The translations under genes and the position numbers were made by a program. Source: an uncultured Pseudobutyrivibrio sp. (GTDB taxonomy: Bacteria > Bacillota > Clostridia > Lachnospirales > Lachnospiraceae). From it: DNA of 48,693 bases. The stretch is taken from contig CAMJBT010000021.1 of NCBI GenBank assembly GCA_946403965.1, forward strand, positions 1-48,693, given 5' to 3'. The notes under the pieces were generated by a model, which ran no database searches, was not told the origin of the DNA, and saw nothing but the letters and a program-made list of their open reading frames with translations. Shown in pieces: positions 10,109 to 18,864 of this stretch. Position 1 is the first letter of the stretch. The number at the start of each line of letters is the position of its first letter.

Positions 10109-11538
10109 TGTATAAAAGAACAACTAAAAATTCAGTTAGAAAAGAAATATACATAACTGCAGCTGTATTTGTTTTTATATTTGTTGGAATGATTGTGTAC
10201 CTTATTAGTTTTATGCGAAATGATTCTAAGGAATTCATTTACAACTCATACAACTCGCGTTTTTCTGTTTTTGCAGATGATGTTACCAGAGGAGGTATTT
10301 ATACTGCAGATGGTATCGAAATTGCAAAAACAGAAAAAAATAACGATGGAAAAGAAGTAAGGGTTTACCCGGATGATAGGTTATTTTCGCATGCTGTTGG
10401 ATATGTAGACAAAGGTATGTCTGGATTAGAGGCTCAATATTCATTCGAGCTTCTAAAAACACATATCACTTTGGATGAACAAATAAATAACAGTTTAACT
10501 GGATCTAAAAGTCCAGGAGATAGTCTTTACACTACCTTTGATTACAACACTCAAAAAGCTGCTTATGAAGGTTTGAAAATGTTTAAAGGCGCGGCCATCG
10601 CTATAGAACCGGATACAGGTAAGATAGTATCAATGGTTTCTATGCCCGATTATAATCCCAATACAATAGCAGAAAAGTGGGATGAAATTAATGACGAATC
10701 AAACAATAATTCAGTGCTATTGAATCGTGCCACCAATGGCGCTTATCCACCTGGTTCTACATTTAAAATTATTACAACTTTGGCTTATTTAAGAGCAACA
10801 GGTTCTGATGATTTTTCATACAATTGCAAAGGAAATTATAAGGTTGATGACTATACCATTCACTGTAGTAGTAATGAAGTGCATGGAAAAGAAGATTTGA
10901 CTAAAGCCTTCTCAAATTCCTGCAATAGTGCATATGCATCTATCGGTGTAGATTTGGATAGAGAACAGTTTATAGAAACTGCGAATAATTTATTGTTTAA
11001 TCAAACTTTACCCACACTTTTAAAAAGTACTAGAAAATCTACATTCAAGCTAGATGAAAATACAAAGGACAGCATAGTTGCCCAAACAGCTATAGGACAA
11101 GGTGAGACTCTGGTTTCTCCTCTTCATATGTGTATGATAGTTTCTGCTATAGCAAATAATGGAAATCTTATGAAGCCATATATGGCTGATAAAATTGTTT
11201 CTGCAAACGGGGAAATCGTTTCTCAGACCGAGCCAGAAAGTTACGGTGTAATTCTTTCGGAAAACGAGGTCAATTTATTAAATAGCTATATGGAAGCCGT
11301 TGTAACAGATGGAACTGCTGAAAAGGTAAATTTTGGTGATTTAACTGTTTATGGCAAAACTGGAACAGCAGAATATACAACTAATAAAAAACTTACTCAT
11401 TCATGGTTTGTCGGTTATGCAGAAGATGAATATGGAAAACAACTTGCTGTTGCTGTTATAATGGAGTCAGCAGGCTATGGAAGTAAATATGCTGCACCTT
11501 TAGCAGCCGATATTTTTAATGCTTATTTCGATAAATAA
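10108..11538 (+). CDS. Class B penicillin-binding protein (PbpA-like transpeptidase)
   Basis: A peptidoglycan transpeptidase partner of the preceding SEDS protein. It has one N-terminal membrane anchor (about residues 12-35), a short dimerisation/pedestal region and a transpeptidase domain with STFK near 221 (catalytic Ser), SNSCNSA near 270 (SxN) and GKTGTAE near 417 (KTG). At 476 residues it is much smaller than PBP2 or FtsI of rods (600-700) and resembles the compact PbpA found next to RodA in Actinobacteria and Clostridia. No PASTA domains are present. A promoter for rpmB follows. Confidence 0.93.
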   Translation: MYKRTTKNSVRKEIYITAAVFVFIFVGMIVYLISFMRNDSKEFIYNSYNSRFSVFADDVTRGGIYTADGIEIAKTEKNNDGKEVRVYPDDRLFSHAVGYVDKGMSGLEAQYSFELLKTHITLDEQINNSLTGSKSPGDSLYTTFDYNTQKAAYEGLKMFKGAAIAIEPDTGKIVSMVSMPDYNPNTIAEKWDEINDESNNNSVLLNRATNGAYPPGSTFKIITTLAYLRATGSDDFSYNCKGNYKVDDYTIHCSSNEVHGKEDLTKAFSNSCNSAYASIGVDLDREQFIETANNLLFNQTLPTLLKSTRKSTFKLDENTKDSIVAQTAIGQGETLVSPLHMCMIVSAIANNGNLMKPYMADKIVSANGEIVSQTEPESYGVILSENEVNLLNSYMEAVVTDGTAEKVNFGDLTVYGKTGTAEYTTNKKLTHSWFVGYAEDEYGKQLAVAVIMESAGYGSKYAAPLAADIFNAYFDK

Positions 11539-11568
11539 TATTTTTTATAATTTTATTTGTGAAAAACA

Positions 11569-11597
11569 TTGCATTTTCTAAATTGCTTTGCTATAAT
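11569..11597 (+). promoter_or_regulatory. Sigma-A promoter of rpmB
   Basis: TTGCAT (11569-11574), a 17-base spacer and a perfect TATAAT (11592-11597). The predicted start is about 57 bases before the rpmB ATG. It is one of the best consensus promoters in the window. Confidence 0.7.
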
Positions 11598-11659
11598 CCA
11601 TTTGTTGCGATTTTGACGCAACTGATTGTTTTTGAAATAAATTACAAGGAGGTGCAATC

Positions 11660-11845
11660 ATGGCAAAATGTGCAGTTTGTGGAAAAGGCGCTCATTTCGG
11701 TAACAATGTGAGCCATTCTCATAGAAGATCCAATCATATGTGGAAGTCTAATGTGAAGTCCGTTAAGTGTAATGTGAATGGAACACCTAAGAAGTTATAT
11801 GTATGTACTTCTTGTTTACGTTCTGGCAAGGTTGAGCGTGCTTAA
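11660..11845 (+). CDS. rpmB: 50S ribosomal protein L28
   Basis: A 61-residue basic ribosomal protein of the large subunit. It begins MAKCAVCGKGAHFGNNVSHS and keeps a CxxC pair at residues 4-7 plus a second in YVCTSCL, so it is the zinc-binding (C+) form. The start follows a strong AAGGAGGTG. It has its own promoter and terminator, so it is largely monocistronic, as usual upstream of the asp23-yloV genes in Firmicutes. Confidence 0.97.
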   Translation: MAKCAVCGKGAHFGNNVSHSHRRSNHMWKSNVKSVKCNVNGTPKKLYVCTSCLRSGKVERA

Positions 11846-11865
11846 TCTTACATGACACGATATTG

Positions 11866-11896
11866 AAAGTCACTCGAAAGGGTGGCTTTTATTTTT
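11866..11896 (+). terminator. Terminator after rpmB
   Basis: AAAGTCAC (11866-11873) pairs with GTGGCTTT (11882-11889), 8 pairs with one wobble, followed by TATTTTTG. Confidence 0.65.
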
Positions 11897-11951
11897 GCTT
11901 TAGTATATAATGTATTCATCATGACAAAATATGCTAATTTGGAGGTACATT

Positions 11952-12311
11952 ATGCAAGGTCAAATGGAAACAGAGCTTGGAAAAATAATTATAGATACAG
12001 ACGTTATTGCGACCTATGCTGGTTCAGTTGCTGTTGAATGCTTCGGTATCGTTGGTATGGCTGCAGTTAATATGAAAGATGGCTTGGTTAAATTACTTAA
12101 GAAAGATTATTTAAATCATGGTATTAGTGTAAATATCACTGAGAACAATGCTATTACACTGGATTTCCATGTTATTGTTTCTTATGGTGTCAGCATTGAA
12201 GCTGTTGCAGAAAACCTTATTGATACTGTTAAATACAAAGTATCATCATTTACAGGTTTAACTGTAGATACTATTAACATTTTCGTTGAAGGTGTTAGAG
12301 TTATTGACTAA
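11952..12311 (+). CDS. Asp23/Gls24 family protein (YloU-like)
   Basis: A 119-residue Asp23/Gls24 (DUF322) protein. The family core is visible: GKIIIDTDVIATYAGSVAVECFGIVGM near the N-terminus and ITLDFHVIVSYGVSIEAVAENLIDTVKYKV in the middle, in separate segments. Bacillus YloU sits in the same place before yloV. Staphylococcal Asp23 is a membrane-tethered envelope-stress protein, but the role of the YloU branch is not established. The ATG at 11952 follows TTGGAGGT; an upstream in-frame ATG lacks a ribosome site. Confidence 0.88.
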   Translation: MQGQMETELGKIIIDTDVIATYAGSVAVECFGIVGMAAVNMKDGLVKLLKKDYLNHGISVNITENNAITLDFHVIVSYGVSIEAVAENLIDTVKYKVSSFTGLTVDTINIFVEGVRVID

Positions 12312-12324
12312 GGAGGAATTTTAG

Positions 12325-13830
12325 GTGGAAATCCAAACTATTGATGCGTCTTTGTTAGCGAAGATGTTTCTTTCAGGTACAAAGAATCTCGAAGCTAAAA
12401 AAGAATGGATAAATGAGTTAAACGTATTCCCTGTGCCAGATGGTGATACAGGTACAAATATGTGTATGACTATCATGTCAGCAGCAAATGCCGTAGCAGA
12501 GCTTGAAAATGCTGATATGAAAACAGTAGCTAAGGCTATTTCATCTGGATCTCTTAGAGGTGCCAGAGGTAACTCAGGCGTTATATTATCACAGTTGTTC
12601 CGTGGTCTCACAAAGGTCATGGGAAACTACGATGAAGTTACAGTAGAAATCTTAGCAGAAGCTTTTGAAAAGTCAGTTCAGACAGCATACAAAGCTGTTA
12701 TGCAGCCTAAGGAAGGTACAATTCTTACAGTTGCAAGAGGTGCAGCTGATAAAGCTGTTGAAATGGCTACTAAGACAGATGATATTGTTGAATTTTCTGA
12801 GGCAGTTATTGCAGAAGCTGAGGCAGTTCTTGCAAAGACTCCAGATATGCTTCCTGTATTAAAACAGGCTGGTGTAGTTGATTCAGGTGGACAGGGCTTA
12901 GTATGTGTCCTTCAGGGTGCATATGATGCTCTTGTAGGAAATGAAGTTGATTATACAGCTTTTGTTCCGGAGACAACTGCAAAAGCAGAGTCAAAGTGCA
13001 AGACAACAGTAGAATTTGTTATTGAAACAGATAAGCCTCTTGCTACATATCAAATCAAAGAAATTAAAGCAAAACTTGAGGCTCTTTCAGTAGGTGATAT
13101 TGTGGATTTGAAGATTGGCGATATGATTGATTCTTCTGAATCAAAAGAATCTAAGCCAACTGAACCAGCAAAACCTATGGGATTTGTTTCTATCGCCACT
13201 GGCGAAGGACTTACATCAATTTTCACAGAATTAGGCTGTGATTATATGATTCCAGGTGGTCAAACAATGAATCCTAGCACTGATGATATTTTAAGTGCCG
13301 TCGAGAAGGTTAATGCCGAAACAGTATTTGTTTTACCAAACAACAAAAATATTATTCTTGCAGCAAACCAGGCTGCATCAATTTGTAAAGATAAGAAAAT
13401 TGTTGTTATCCCTACAAAAACAATTCCTCAGGGAATTACAGCACTTATTTCTTTTGATCCAGATGCTAGCGTTCAAGACAACGAAGCAAACATGACAGAA
13501 GAAATCAAGAACGTAAAGACTGGTCAGGTTACATACGCTGTTCGTGATACAGTAATTGATGATAAAGAAATCGCCAAAAATGATTGGATGGGTATGGCTG
13601 ATACAGGACTTCTTTCTGTAAACGCCGATATCGATATTGCTTTTAAAGAAATGATTGACCAGATGGTAACTGAAGATTCTGCAGTAGTTTCAATTTATTG
13701 GGGTGAGGGCAGTGATCAAGAAAAAGCCGAGGCTCTTGGAAAAGCAATCGAAGAAAAATATCCAGATCTTGAGATTGAAATTTCTGAGGGTGGTCAGGCA
13801 GTTTATGCTTACATTGTTTCTGTGGAGTAA
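12325..13830 (+). CDS. DAK2-domain protein YloV, FakA-like fatty acid kinase subunit
   Basis: Related to FakA, the ATP-binding kinase subunit that phosphorylates fatty acids presented by FakB proteins. The N-terminal DhaL-like domain carries NVFPVPDGDTGTNM (residues about 34-47), where Asp residues bind Mg-ATP, and SLRGARGNSGVILSQ near 75. A middle domain and a C-terminal DegV-like domain (YWGEGSDQEKAEAL) follow. At 501 residues it is somewhat shorter than the 548 of S. aureus FakA. The start is GTG after AAGGAGGAATTTTAG. No FakB gene is nearby, so the substrate is inferred only from family. Confidence 0.85.
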   Translation: MEIQTIDASLLAKMFLSGTKNLEAKKEWINELNVFPVPDGDTGTNMCMTIMSAANAVAELENADMKTVAKAISSGSLRGARGNSGVILSQLFRGLTKVMGNYDEVTVEILAEAFEKSVQTAYKAVMQPKEGTILTVARGAADKAVEMATKTDDIVEFSEAVIAEAEAVLAKTPDMLPVLKQAGVVDSGGQGLVCVLQGAYDALVGNEVDYTAFVPETTAKAESKCKTTVEFVIETDKPLATYQIKEIKAKLEALSVGDIVDLKIGDMIDSSESKESKPTEPAKPMGFVSIATGEGLTSIFTELGCDYMIPGGQTMNPSTDDILSAVEKVNAETVFVLPNNKNIILAANQAASICKDKKIVVIPTKTIPQGITALISFDPDASVQDNEANMTEEIKNVKTGQVTYAVRDTVIDDKEIAKNDWMGMADTGLLSVNADIDIAFKEMIDQMVTEDSAVVSIYWGEGSDQEKAEALGKAIEEKYPDLEIEISEGGQAVYAYIVSVE

Positions 13831-13835
13831 TTGCT

Positions 13836-15884
13836 ATGGATTTGTTGTCAAATATTGATTCTATAAAAGGCGTAGGAGAAAAGACAACTAAATTATTTAA
13901 TAAGTTAGGAGTATATACCATTGAGGATATACTCCTTTTTTTTCCGCGCACATATCTTGTTTATCCAAAACCATCAACACCTGACAAAGATTCTGTAGAT
14001 TCTTTGATTAGCATTGCTGGTAGATTGAAAAATAGTCCAAAGTTTTTTAGAACAAGAAATAAAATGGATGTATTATCTGCAGTAGCGTATGTTGATGATA
14101 TTCCGGTTGATTTAGTTTGGTTTAATTCAAATTACCTAAAATCTAATTTTGAACCAGGTAAAATATATATTTTTTATGGAAGGTTAGTTCTGGATAAAGG
14201 TAGATATAAGATGTCTCAGCCTTCTATTTTTACACCAGAAAAATATTTAGAAGTACAAAAGCAAATCCAACCCATTTATCATCTAACAAAAGGATTAAGC
14301 AATAATCTTGTTCTTAAAAGCGTTAGAGAGGCATTTGATAAATGCAATATATCTAAGGAGCGTTTACCATTAGAACTTGAAACGAGGAATAAGTTAATGC
14401 CTTATGACAAGGCTTTATTTACGTATCATTTCCCTGAAACATTCGATAAACTTGTTGCAGCCAGAAGACGTCTTGCCTATGAGGAAATGTTTTTCTTTAT
14501 TTTAAATTCTAGACTACAGGAGAACGAGTCCGTTTCTTTTCCTAATGAGTTTAAAATTAATCATCATCAAATAACAGATGATTTCAAAAATGAATTGGCA
14601 TTTTCTCTTACAAATGACCAGGAAAATGTTCTTTCTGATATTTTATCTGATTTACAAGGACCATATGTAACTCAGCGATTAATCCAAGGCGATGTTGGAA
14701 GTGGAAAGACTATAGTTGCTTTTTTGGCTATGCTAGATGTTGCCCTTTCTGGATATCAGGCTGCAATAATGGCCCCTACAGAGGTACTTGCAAAACAGCA
14801 TTATCAAAATTTTGTAGAATGGGTTAAAAGTGCTGGTGTTAATGTTCCGGTAGCTTTATTTACTGGCTCTATGAAAGCATCCGAAAAAAAATCCATGCAA
14901 AAGCTTGTTGAAGAAAACAATTCGTGTCTAATCATAGGTACTCATGCACTGATTTCTGATGGAAGAACCTTTGGAGATTTAGCTTTAGTAATTACTGACG
15001 AACAACATCGTTTTGGCGTTCAGCAACGAGACAAACTTTCATCTAAAGGGAATCACCCCCATATGATTGTTATGTCTGCCACACCTATACCAAGAACACT
15101 AGCTATGATTTTATACGGTAACATGCATGTTTCTATTATCAAGCAGCTACCAGCTAATAGATTGCCCATAAAGACATGTGTTATTAAAGAGAGCAGGAGA
15201 GCTACAGCATTTAAGTTTGTTGCAGATGAAATTGCAAAGAACCATCAAGTTTATATTATTTGCCCACTAGTTGAAGCATCTGAGACTACAGAAGCGCAAA
15301 ATGTAACTGATTATAGCAAAAAACTTAAATCGTATTTTCGTGATAAATATTCAATTGGAGTTCTACATGGAAAAATGAAACCATCCGAAAAGAACCAGGT
15401 TATGGAAGATTTCGCTGAACATAAAACCCAGATTCTTGTTTCCACAACAGTTGTTGAAGTAGGTGTGAACGTTCCAAACGCTACTGTAATAATGATTGAA
15501 AATGCAAATCGTTTTGGACTTGCAGCCCTACATCAACTAAGGGGACGAGTAGGTCGTGGTGATGCACAAAGCTATTGTATACTTATGAATGCAAGTCAAG
15601 ATAATCATGAATCGGAACGTTTGAATATAATGTTAAAATCTAACGATGGTTTCTTTATCGCAAAAGAGGATTTGAAATTAAGAGGTCCTGGAGATATGTT
15701 TGGCGTCAGACAAAGCGGAGAATTTAGTTTTAAAGTGGCTGATATTTATCAAGATGCGGATGAACTTGAGCTTGCTTCATCAGATGTTGATTCTATACTA
15801 AAAGAGGATCCTAGTTTAGATAATCATCTAGAACTAAGATCCACAATGAATTTATTCCTGGCTAACCAATTTTACGTGCTCTAA
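13836..15884 (+). CDS. recG: ATP-dependent DNA helicase RecG
   Basis: A superfamily 2 helicase that regresses stalled replication forks and removes R-loops. The N-terminal wedge/OB domain starts SIKGVGEKTTKLFNKLGVYT. Helicase motifs are GDVGSGKT (Walker A, near 289), TDEQHRFGVQQR (motif II region, near 386), SATPIPRTLA and QLRGRVGRG (motif VI, near 568). The 682 residues are normal. It starts 5 bases after yloV. Its last 33 bases overlap the 3' end of rqcH on the opposite strand. Confidence 0.97.
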   Translation: MDLLSNIDSIKGVGEKTTKLFNKLGVYTIEDILLFFPRTYLVYPKPSTPDKDSVDSLISIAGRLKNSPKFFRTRNKMDVLSAVAYVDDIPVDLVWFNSNYLKSNFEPGKIYIFYGRLVLDKGRYKMSQPSIFTPEKYLEVQKQIQPIYHLTKGLSNNLVLKSVREAFDKCNISKERLPLELETRNKLMPYDKALFTYHFPETFDKLVAARRRLAYEEMFFFILNSRLQENESVSFPNEFKINHHQITDDFKNELAFSLTNDQENVLSDILSDLQGPYVTQRLIQGDVGSGKTIVAFLAMLDVALSGYQAAIMAPTEVLAKQHYQNFVEWVKSAGVNVPVALFTGSMKASEKKSMQKLVEENNSCLIIGTHALISDGRTFGDLALVITDEQHRFGVQQRDKLSSKGNHPHMIVMSATPIPRTLAMILYGNMHVSIIKQLPANRLPIKTCVIKESRRATAFKFVADEIAKNHQVYIICPLVEASETTEAQNVTDYSKKLKSYFRDKYSIGVLHGKMKPSEKNQVMEDFAEHKTQILVSTTVVEVGVNVPNATVIMIENANRFGLAALHQLRGRVGRGDAQSYCILMNASQDNHESERLNIMLKSNDGFFIAKEDLKLRGPGDMFGVRQSGEFSFKVADIYQDADELELASSDVDSILKEDPSLDNHLELRSTMNLFLANQFYVL

Positions 15885-17603
15885 TGATGGTGATACTACC
15901 ATAGAATAATTTGTATAATATACTACAAAGCCTGCTACAGCGCTAGCGGGCTTTTTTACATTCTTCTTTTGCAGATAATCAATCTCAACTTTGTCGGAAT
16001 CTCTACCTGAAGAATAGTAAGCAGCAAGCTGGGCTGCATATTCATAAGAACTATCAGGAAGTTCTTTACCATTGGTTTTTATAATCACATGAGAACCGTG
16101 GATTTTTTTTGTGTGAAACCACCAATCATTACCTGTAGCAAATTTAAAAGTAAGTTCATCGTTTTGATAATTGTTTTTTCCAACATAAATATCAAAACCA
16201 TTTTCATCAATAAAATGTAATGGTTTACTTTTTTTGGATTTATCTTTTTTGTTGCCTGAATGCTTTTTTATGAATCCATGATCGGAGAGTTCTCGTCTAA
16301 TGTCATTTAAATCTGATTCAGATTCTGCAATATTCAAAGCTGCTTCAATGGATTTTAATAAATCTAACTCCCTTGCAGATTGTTCAATGTATGTATCAAG
16401 TGCTTCAGCAGTACGTTTCAGCTTTGAATATTTATCAAAATATTTTTTAGCATTTTCTGCTGCAGACAAATCTGGATCAAGTGGAATAGTTAGTTCCTCA
16501 TTTGTGTAATAGTTCATCACTGTTATTGATTTATCATTTTGCTTTGCACTATAACCATATGTATGCAGCAATTCTCCATAGACCTTATATTTTTCACGTT
16601 TTTCCGTATCTTTTAGCTGTTTTGTCTGTAAATCCAACTTTTTTGAAGCTCGTTCTATATGGTTAGAAATAATCTTTCTAAGGTCAGAGGATTTTTGACG
16701 TATATTTGTGTATGCATTACGTTTCGCATAAAACTCAACCAATACTTCTGATAGTGTACTGTAAGTTTTGCAATCCATATCTGAGTATATTTTAAGTGGC
16801 ACAGCTGAGTATTCGATAGGTGCATTTTTTATCGGGTCTATATAAATACAATATTGATGATTGTCATTAACAGAATCATTCATAAGTGATTTAAAAGTAA
16901 ACCATAAATCCGCTTTTTGAATATCATTTAATGATGCACAACTTGCATCAGAATCGATATTAGCACAGTAACTTATGTTATTAACTATTATTGGGCTGAA
17001 TCCAATAAAGCTTGACATCAAAGCCTTAAAAACTGATTCGCTTCGTTTTAATACTTTGTTTTTAAAAAAATCTTCATCGCATTTTATTGGGTCTATTTTC
17101 CCATCCTGAGCAGGAATAAAGTAATCTCTTCCAGGCAATACCTCTCTAACTGAACTAACGGAAGATGGAATATGCTTTATCGAATCTAGAATCATATTTT
17201 CATCATTGCAGAAAATAATATTTGAATGTTTGCCCATGATTTCTACATATAGATATTTGAAAGTAATGTCACCCATTTCATTTAGATGCTGAATCTTGAA
17301 CCGAACAACACGCTCCATTCCTATTTGAGAAATTTCTACAATACGACCAGCTCCGATATGTTTTCTTAAAAGCATACAAAATCCAGGAGCAACAGCAGGT
17401 GCAGTTTTATTTTCGTTTGTAATATACATAAATGGAAGAGAAGCATTTGCTGATATAAGCATGCGTTTATTACCTTCACTTGTATTGATAGTGAAAAGTA
17501 ATTCTTCCTTTTCTGGCTGAGATATTTTGTTTATTTTTCCATTCAATAACACGCGATTTAATTCATGTGTTAGAAAGCTGATAGTAAAGCCGTCAAGTGC
17601 CAT
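15852..17603 (-). CDS. rqcH: Rqc2/RqcH NFACT-family ribosome quality control protein
   Basis: RqcH binds stalled 50S subunits carrying peptidyl-tRNA and recruits tRNA-Ala to add alanine tails. The order is NFACT-N (1 to about 180, with FCMLLRKHIGAGR and VEIMGKHSNI), helical/coiled-coil region (about 300-430) and NFACT-R (about 450-560, with GNDWWFHTKKIHGSHVI). Bacillus RqcH has an Asp-Arg pair at 97-98; here residues 97-98 read Glu-Arg. Older names are FbpA or YloA. The 583 residues match the family. It reads divergently from yicC and converges on recG. Confidence 0.93.
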   Translation of the reverse strand: MALDGFTISFLTHELNRVLLNGKINKISQPEKEELLFTINTSEGNKRMLISANASLPFMYITNENKTAPAVAPGFCMLLRKHIGAGRIVEISQIGMERVVRFKIQHLNEMGDITFKYLYVEIMGKHSNIIFCNDENMILDSIKHIPSSVSSVREVLPGRDYFIPAQDGKIDPIKCDEDFFKNKVLKRSESVFKALMSSFIGFSPIIVNNISYCANIDSDASCASLNDIQKADLWFTFKSLMNDSVNDNHQYCIYIDPIKNAPIEYSAVPLKIYSDMDCKTYSTLSEVLVEFYAKRNAYTNIRQKSSDLRKIISNHIERASKKLDLQTKQLKDTEKREKYKVYGELLHTYGYSAKQNDKSITVMNYYTNEELTIPLDPDLSAAENAKKYFDKYSKLKRTAEALDTYIEQSARELDLLKSIEAALNIAESESDLNDIRRELSDHGFIKKHSGNKKDKSKKSKPLHFIDENGFDIYVGKNNYQNDELTFKFATGNDWWFHTKKIHGSHVIIKTNGKELPDSSYEYAAQLAAYYSSGRDSDKVEIDYLQKKNVKKPASAVAGFVVYYTNYSMVVSPSLEHVKLVSQE

Positions 17604-17632
17604 AATTTCAAGAAAGTCCTTTCAATCTATAA

Positions 17633-17661
17633 TTGACTATTATTGTATCTTTAATTATAAT
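17633..17661 (+). promoter_or_regulatory. Sigma-A promoter of the yicC operon
   Basis: TTGACT (17633-17638), a 17-base spacer and a perfect TATAAT (17656-17661). The start point should lie near 17668, leaving a leader of about 50 bases before yicC. Confidence 0.7.
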
Positions 17662-17670
17662 TAAAAACAA
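17642..17670 (-). promoter_or_regulatory. Candidate rqcH promoter
   Basis: On the minus strand, TTGTTT (plus 17665-17670), 17 bases and TACAAT (plus 17642-17647). It overlaps the divergent yicC promoter almost completely, so the two may compete for polymerase. Confidence 0.45.
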
Positions 17671-17706
17671 CTATGTAAATGTGGGTAACTTTGCGAAATA
17701 CATAGT
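17670..17706 (+). promoter_or_regulatory. Inverted repeat in the yicC leader
   Basis: ACTATGTA (17670-17677) and TACATAGT (17699-17706) are perfect 8-base arms with a 21-base centre. They span from about +1 of the predicted transcript to just before the AAGGAGA ribosome site of yicC. It could be an RNA hairpin limiting initiation or a DNA operator. Confidence 0.45.
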
Positions 17707-17720
17707 CGAAGGAGACTAAC

Positions 17721-18599
17721 ATGGTACGAAGCATGACAGGTTATGGCAAAGGAATTGCCGAAAATGAAGACGCACGCGTCACTATTGAGATGAAATCTGT
17801 AAATCACAGATATCTTGATTTAAGTATTAAACTTCCTAAGAAACTCAATTTCTTAGAGAGCACAGTTCGCAACAAAATCAGCGAAAGCATTTTCAGAGGA
17901 AAGGTAGATGTTTATATCACTCTTAACGAGCATTCAGATGCCTGTTATCAGGTATCTATTAATGATGCTATTGCTCTGAAATATTATGAATCAATCTCAG
18001 CTATGGCAGAAAAACTTGGTGTTGATAATGACCTTAAAGCCAGCACAATTTCCAGACTTCCTGATGTTATAGAATTAGAGGAAATGGAAGCTGATGAGGA
18101 TAGCCTTAAAGCACTTGTGTTGGAAGCGCTGGACAAATGTATAAAGCAATTTATTGATTCCAGAATTTCTGAAGGAAATCGTCTAGAGCAGGATTTGATT
18201 TCTAAAATGGATGAGATGCTTTCTCTTGTGGACAAGCTTGAAGCAAGAAGCCCACTAATTATAAATGAATATCGAACAAAGCTTTTAGAAAAGGTTCACG
18301 AGCTTTTAGAAGACAACCATATCGACGAAAATCGAATTGCTCAGGAAGTGGTTATTTATGCAGACAAAATCTGTATAGACGAAGAAATGGTTCGTTTGAA
18401 AAGCCATGTAGCTGAAACCCGTTCAGTATTTGATTTAGACAAAGAAGTAGGTAGAAAACTTGATTTTCTCGCCCAGGAGCTTAATAGAGAAGCCAATACC
18501 ATTCTTTCGAAATCCACAGATGTGGAAATTGCTGATATTGGCATCACTCTTAAAACTCTAATCGAAAAGGTAAGGGAGCAGATTCAAAATATAGAATAA
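17721..18599 (+). CDS. YicC/YloC family endoribonuclease
   Basis: A 292-residue YicC-family protein. E. coli YicC and Bacillus YloC are reported endoribonucleases. The hallmark N-terminus VRSMTGYG(K) at residues 2-9, the MKSVNHRYLD segment near 25 and the C-terminal KSTDVEIADIGITLKTLIEKVREQIQN region are all present. Middle residues 120-230 are helical and charged. It is the first gene of the yicC-remA-gmk-rpoZ series, a conserved Firmicute order, with its own promoter and an AAGGAGA site. Confidence 0.93.
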   Translation: MVRSMTGYGKGIAENEDARVTIEMKSVNHRYLDLSIKLPKKLNFLESTVRNKISESIFRGKVDVYITLNEHSDACYQVSINDAIALKYYESISAMAEKLGVDNDLKASTISRLPDVIELEEMEADEDSLKALVLEALDKCIKQFIDSRISEGNRLEQDLISKMDEMLSLVDKLEARSPLIINEYRTKLLEKVHELLEDNHIDENRIAQEVVIYADKICIDEEMVRLKSHVAETRSVFDLDKEVGRKLDFLAQELNREANTILSKSTDVEIADIGITLKTLIEKVREQIQNIE

Positions 18600-18600
18600 T

Positions 18601-18864
18601 ATGGCTTTTATAAATATTGGTTTTGGAAACATTGTTAATAGCAACAAAATTGTATCAATGATTACTTCGGATTCCGCACCAGCGAAACGCATTATCGCAA
18701 ACGCCAAAGAGAAGGGCAATATAATTGATGCCACTCAAGGGCGACGTACAAGATGTGTTATTATTTGCGAATCATATGTTGTTTTATCTGCGCTTATGCC
18801 TGATACAATTGGAAGTAGAATAAGAGAATATTCCATAAAGGAGGAATCTGAAAATGATGCATGA
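18601..18864 (+). CDS. RemA-like extracellular matrix regulator (DUF370)
   Basis: An 87-residue DUF370 protein like Bacillus RemA (YlzA), a ring-forming DNA-binding activator of biofilm matrix genes. The start NIGFGNIVNSNKIVSMITSD and the basic ATQGRRTRCVII stretch (near 48, the presumed DNA contact) are diagnostic. It starts 1 base after the yicC stop with no obvious ribosome site of its own, so it probably depends on translational coupling. It overlaps gmk by 11 bases. Whether it controls biofilm genes in this organism is unknown. Confidence 0.9.
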   Translation: MAFINIGFGNIVNSNKIVSMITSDSAPAKRIIANAKEKGNIIDATQGRRTRCVIICESYVVLSALMPDTIGSRIREYSIKEESENDA

